Source: Pollenia angustigena (lineage: Eukaryota > Arthropoda > Insecta > Diptera > Polleniidae). From it: a DNA stretch of 64,000 bases. The notes beneath the pieces are model-generated. The model worked only from the letters and a program-made list of their open reading frames with translations, was not told the DNA's origin and made no database searches. Shown here piece after piece: positions 58,740 to 64,000 of this stretch. The first letter of the stretch is position 1. Every line of letters begins with the position of its first letter. The stretch lies in contig OV884057.1 of the NCBI GenBank assembly GCA_930367215.1, positions 206,635,621 through 206,699,620 on the forward strand, in the 5' to 3' direction. The translations under genes and the position numbers were made by a program.

Positions 58740-61190
58740 AACGCATACAAATTTTTGGTAAAAAATCCAAGAACTTTTAAAAATTTGTCAAGAATTTCTT
58801 ACAAATATCAAATTTTCACAAAATTTGCCTTAAAATTTATACAATTTTCTAAAAATTTCTAAAATGTCCTAAAAAATATCAAATTTTAGCAACGTTTACT
58901 AAAGGTAGTAACCGTAAGGGCAAACTTTTCTACAAAAATTGCAAATTTGTTGCAAAATTTTCCAAAAATAAAAGAGAATAACCTCGAATTGGCATTTTTT
59001 ATGCGAAAATTTGCAACCAATAGACCAACTTAATACTCCTCTTACCCTGCCAAAGGCAAATCATGATAATATCACCTTCATCATTGCACCAACGAACCGT
59101 GCGGAGCACAATAAATTTCTCCACATAAAACCTGATGCAATTTCATGTCGTATACTCGCAAAATAATGGCTAAATTTGTTTGCGTCTCAGCAGCTTGCAG
59201 TCGGTGAATATTTGTATTTGAATTTGTATTTGTACAAATAGAAAAGAGTTTTAATGAGATTTATGCAAATGATATGTTGCCATGCCACCAAAATGATTTA
59301 CGAACATGCAATGCAACATAAAAACTCAAATTTTAAGGGAGAATTTCAGTTCCCATGTGAATTTTGTTTGTTTAATTCAAATATGTTTCGTATTAAAATT
59401 TGATATTCTTTAAGGGTTTCTTTAAAAAGCAAATAGTTGGAGTTATTCCAATTACATCATGTACCTTTTTCCTTTTTGTATTTAGTAGTTTTAATGCTAA
59501 ATACATTCCCTTTAATAGCAAACTTTCGGAGTTATTTCTATAAATGGAAAACATTTGGAATATTTTCTTTGAATTAAAAAATTTTTTAAAACAGCTAATT
59601 TGAAAAAAAAACTTTTAAAACAATAAAAAATTGCACAAAATATTCCAACAAATTTAAATTTGCACAAAATTTTTAGAACAAAAATTCCTTTCAGTAGCAA
59701 ATTTATACGAAATTTTCTGAAAAAAGCAAATTTGCGGAAATGTTTTTTAAAATAGATAATTTGCATACAAATTTTTAAGCTATGGAAAATTGCACAAAAT
59801 ATTCTTAGAAATTAATGTTTGAACAAAATTTTCTATAAATGGTAAATTTGCACAAAATTAGCTTTACATAGCAAATTTGCACAAATAGCAAGTTTGCGCA
59901 AAGTTTTTTGTAATTTTGTTGAAAATTTCCTACAAATAACAAATTTGCCCAAAATTTCCGTAAAATATTAAATTTGCACAAAATATCTTTTACAATGAAA
60001 AATTGCAAAAAATATGTATTCTTAAACAACTAAAAGTTGCACAAAAATGCCTATTAATAGCGAATTTGGGCAAAAATTCCTGTTAATAGCAAATGAGTAC
60101 AAATATTTCTAAAAAAAACTAATTTGTGCGAAATTTTTTTCAATTTTTTCTTTGCGTAAAATATTCTATTAATCGTAATTTTCTCAAAGTTTCTTACAAA
60201 TAAGAAATTTGCACAAGAAAGCCAAAATATATCAAATTTACGCAAATTGTTTTTTAAAAAGCTAATTTCACAAAATTTTCTTATAAATGGAAATGGCCAC
60301 ATAATTTGCTATTTATAGCAAATTTGCACAAAAAATCTTATTAATAGCGAACTTGTGCAAATATTTCACACAATAGATAATTTGCATGGCATTTACTGAA
60401 TAAACCTAATGTTTTTTAAATGGCTAAGTTGCTCAAAATTTCTTTAACAATGAAAAATTGCTCAAAATAGTATTCTATATAAAATTTGTGCATAATTTCC
60501 TAAAAATTAAGCATTTGCTCAAAATATCCTATAAATAGGGAATTTGCATGAATATTCATCAAAATAGCAAATTTGCATACAATTTTCTTAAATATTTATG
60601 TTACGTTACATTTCCAATAAATATTATTTTTGCTGATAATTTCCTACAAATATCAAATTCATACAAAATATGCTGAATTCGCTAAATTTTGTTTTAAATA
60701 GCGTTTTTGCACAAAATTTCTCAAGCAAAAAAAACCAAAATTTTTGACAAATTTCCTACAATAGCAAATTTGTATACCAAATTTGTTGAATTTGCGCAGT
60801 TGGTCCATAATTGCTTATTTGCACAAAATTTCTAAAAAAATTATTATATCTAAATAATAATTAAAAGCCAATTTTCACAAAATATCCTACAAATTAAAAT
60901 TGGAAATTTGAGCAGAACTTCCACTAAATAGTAAATTTGCACACAGTTTTCTACAAATGCCAAATTTTCACAAAATTATCTTTTAAACAGAAATTAAAAA
61001 AAAAAAAAATTTTCTATAAGTAGCAAATTTGTGCAAATTTCCTATAAATGGTAAATTATCAAAAAATTTGCGCAAAGTTTCTTTTAAATAGCACACTAAA
61101 AGTAGTAAATTTGCGAAAAACTTCTTAAACTGGTAATTTTTCAGAAAATTTTAGGTAAATGGCAAATTTTTTAGGTATATTTTTTCCACA
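58740..61190. repeat. Degenerate ~30-bp satellite, block 1
   Basis: Dozens of diverged units of the form AAATTTGCACAAAATTTCCT followed by ATAAATAGC. Spacing 25 to 35 bases, all in one orientation. The ORFs on the minus strand (NLLFVGNFQ, CKFTIYRKF and the like) are translations of this satellite. Confidence 0.8.
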
Positions 61191-61985
61191 TTTAACATTT
61201 TGCTCCAATACATACTTTTAATTTTTTCCTTTTTGTGCTTATTTTAACGTTTGTGTTAAATTTGTTTTTTTTATTTCTTTCAAAATACATTTTTTATTTT
61301 TCCCCATTTCTTTTTTTTACAACTGTTAAACTTTGTGTATTTTCCTTACTGATTGACGATTTACATATATTTTTTACATGTTTTTATGTTTAATTTATTT
61401 TTTTTTGCTTCTCCATGCCACGAAAAGTGGCGTCATCTTGAAGTGAAATTTTTGAAGCACAAACATGTATTCAACTGTAAATATTAATATTGTTTCATTT
61501 TTTTTTTGTTAATTTTTATTAACATTTCTCTCTTTTTTATGACATTTACCGTCATAAATATGACGAAAACAAATTATTTTGCATGTAAATTTTATTTCCC
61601 TCCATTTAATTGCTGTTTTTTTTTGTGTATAAAAAGAAAGCTTTTTAACGCAAATGAAGTAAAAATAAGTGAGTGGAAATTAACATTTCCAATATCGAAT
61701 GAAAGAAAATAACATGAAAAAATATCAATAACTGACGTTTTTCTTTTTTTTTTTACTTCGACAGAGAGATTAATGTTTTTTCGGAATTATAAGTAAGTGG
61801 TATAAAATTATGGAAATAAAATGCACGTTATTGAACAGGAAGTGGAGGGGAAGTAGGTTAAAGGAAATTATGTTATGATTTAAGGAAAAGCTTTAATAAA
61901 TGGATTTGGGAAATAGACTTTAGTTCGACACTGTGTTGAAGAGAGCTACTATAATTAAACCTTTTAAACAGAATTGCAATCACAC
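61191..61985. other. T-rich DNA between satellite blocks
   Basis: No unit structure, no gene. Confidence 0.5.
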
Positions 61986-62935
61986 CACGTGAATAGCCAA
62001 TTTGTACAATATATCTTATAACAAGCAAATTTGGTTAACATTTGCTTAACATATTAAATTGGTGCAAAATTTTCTAAAACCAAATTTAAGTAAAATCACT
62101 TATAAATATTAAATTTGTGCAAAAATGAAGTATAAAAAGCAAATTTAAGTAACATTTTCTATAAATAGCCAATTTATGCAAACTTTTCAAATAAAAACTT
62201 AATAAAAGCAATTAACTACCGAATTTGCACAAAATATTTTTTAAATACCAAATGAGAGTATAATGTTCTATAAAAACCAAATTTGCTTTTATTTCGTACA
62301 AGTAAAAAGAAAGAATTTGCGCAAATTTTCTTATGACGATAATATTTTCGCAAAAGTTACTTTCAATTTGGAACAAAAACTTCTATAAATAGGAAATTTG
62401 TTTAAAGTATCCGATAAACAGCTAATTTGTGCAAAATTTATGTATAAAAAGCGCAATTTTCTTAGTCCCAATTTACACTATGACAATTGCTTGTCAGACG
62501 AGCAAAGTTTGAAGGCGAGGATTCAAAAAGGTAGAGTATGTAGTACATTACTATCTGTACTGGACATTTTTCGTTTCTCTTTTTTACTTTTCCTAGTTTT
62601 CATCTTATTGCTTTATATCGTTTACCTCAAGCCGTCCTAATTTTGGCTTACAACTACAAGAACAAAACGCGAAACTATCAAAACTGTACGAAAATAACAA
62701 ACAAGATTTTGACTTCTAATTATACCCACACATAGTGGTTTAGTTAAAATTTTGACTTTTAAAAACAAGTACTAAACAAAAACTATCTTTTAATAGCAAC
62801 TTAAAAATAAACTTTCTAAAACTACCAAATTTCCGCAAAATATTTTTAAATAATAGATTTGTCCAAAAATTTTTATAAATATTAAATTTGTAGAAGATTT
62901 CCTGCGAATACCAAATTTTAGCATCCCAGTAAAAA
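61986..62935. repeat. Degenerate ~30-bp satellite, blocks 2 and 3
   Basis: Units resume at 61990-62460 and 62805-62930, separated by 62465-62800, which is non-satellite and slightly GC-richer (ATG at 62398 leads to an 80-codon ORF across the junction, not convincing). Confidence 0.7.
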
Positions 62936-63053
62936 CTTCGCCTACAAAATAATGTGTTGAGTAATCAGAAAAACATAAGAGCACTACTTACAATTCTACT
63001 GAAAGAACCAATGAATTTTACATGAGATGTCCCAAAATGAACGCATTTAAAAG

Positions 63054-63871
63054 TAGTGCTGGGATACTATCGATATTTTCTACTATCGATATTTCTCGAT
63101 AGTTCAGATTTCACTATCGATATTACTATCGACTGAATGTTTAAACTTGTGCAGGAACGATGTTAAAACCATTAACGGACGCTGGTGTCACATTTCATGA
63201 TACCAGCGTTTGGCCTTTTTTTCTTATATTTTGTATTTTTTGTTTTTAATAATTTCTGCTTAGCTTAGCTATAAGTCTCCTATTGGTTAAAACAATAAAA
63301 TTTGTATTGTGGTGCAGACACCAGGTGAGCACTTTTTAGTTAAGAAAAGAAGGTTCAGTGTAATAATTAAAAATACAATAAATCATTCTTATTCGAATCA
63401 TTAAAATGATCAGTCGTTTTAATTAATTTATACGCACGTTATTTTAGATGGCAGTTTTTTAAAAAATGATAAGTGTCATTCTAAAGGAACCGAAGTAACA
63501 GGGAATCTAAGATATTCCATTGCAACTTTAAAAAATTTTCTAAATTCTAAACCCAAAAAGGTAATCAATCTTGCGGACTTATCCTCTTATGGTCGTTCAT
63601 TGTTTTGTCCTATGCTTGCAATTGCAAGCATTTCGACTTAAAGGACTTTAATTAGCAGTAAACCACTCGCCATTTTTCTTGTTTGTATTCATTGCTGTAA
63701 TTCAGCGCGAATTAATAAAAGGAAGTAAAAATTTGCGGCAAAAAACTGTGTGTGTATAGCTGCTGTTAGATGTCTTCATAGCTGTATTTTAAATAATAAA
63801 AATATCGATATTTATATTTTTCCTATCGATATTTTCGATATTTTAAGACTATCGATAGTTTCCCAGCACTA
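63054..63871 (-). mobile_element. hAT element B copy 2 with TATCGATA-packed ends
   Basis: TAGTGCTGGGA at 63054 and its complement ending 63871; perfect TSD TTTAAAAG at 63046-63053 and 63872-63879. Opposite orientation to 9966-10692. Three perfect TATCGATA octamers near each end plus variants. On the minus strand the hAT dimerisation block (PVTSVP..., about 63500) is present with stops. Confidence 0.85.
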
Positions 63872-64000
63872 TTTAAAAGTAAGTCATTATTTTTTTACCT
63901 ACATACAACCAGAAAAAAGAAGTTGTAGAAGTTGTTATAGATGTAGGTATAGAACAAAGCTACTAAATAATGAGTTAAAGCAGCTATTCGTTTTGAAAAA

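Noticed and set aside
59512..60302. Minus-strand ORFs of 74 to 84 codons
   Set aside because: Translations of the AAATTTGCACAAAAT satellite; repeated KF/FRKF patterns are an effect of the DNA unit.

Overview
The window is AT-rich eukaryotic DNA, best explained as a higher-fly genome (probably calyptrate, a blowfly or house-fly relative). The evidence is: GT-AG introns of 4 to 14 kb, insect-style EGF/transmembrane exons, jockey/RTE-type LINE relics, mariner, piggyBac-like and hAT debris, and the dispersed fly repeat carrying CCGTCTGTCTGTCCGTCTG. There is no prokaryotic organisation, no CRISPR array and no rRNA or tRNA gene that I can defend.

One host gene is visible, on the minus strand. Five exons (58101-57959, 53977-53855, 49492-49390, 35077-34896, 22198-21770) join with perfectly matching phases. 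They encode the last 325 residues of a single-pass membrane protein: three EGF-like domains, a short stalk, one transmembrane helix and a cytoplasmic tail of about 140 residues. The 5' part lies beyond position 64000. The layout and tail make an uninflatable-like protein (apical EGF protein of insect epithelia) my best guess, but I could not check this. The TGA stop is followed in frame by 81 further codons with coding-like composition, a candidate stop-codon readthrough extension.

Almost everything else is mobile DNA, much of it resolvable to the base through target-site duplications (TSDs). 1-7980: a dispersed repeat, an RTE-like LINE relic, two foldback-like elements and a palindromic MITE. 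7979-14140: a piggyBac-like element, then a stack in which a hAT element (itself carrying a second hAT and a mariner transposase relic) and a 5'-truncated jockey-like LINE both sit in one copy of the dispersed repeat. 14141-21523: satellite-armed elements, a possible solo LTR, several MITEs and a LINE tail. 22199-34895 (last intron): a minisatellite, a piggyBac-like element split by a hAT, another hAT, and dispersed and inverted repeats. 35078-49389: a mariner transposase split by a hAT, a SINE dimer, a second copy of the mariner-bearing hAT, a third mariner relic, a foldback-like element and TTAA MITEs. 49493-57958: a MITE, BEL-like and LINE fragments, small duplications. 58102-64000: a degenerate ~30-bp satellite of roughly 3 kb and a second copy of the TATCGATA-rich hAT.

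The gene and the mobile elements are not functionally linked as far as the sequence shows; the elements have inflated the introns. The most interesting observations are the in-frame extension after the stop, the hAT family whose ends are packed with the DRE motif TATCGATA, the foldback family with interchangeable arm satellites, and the SINE dimer flanked by one 13-bp TSD.
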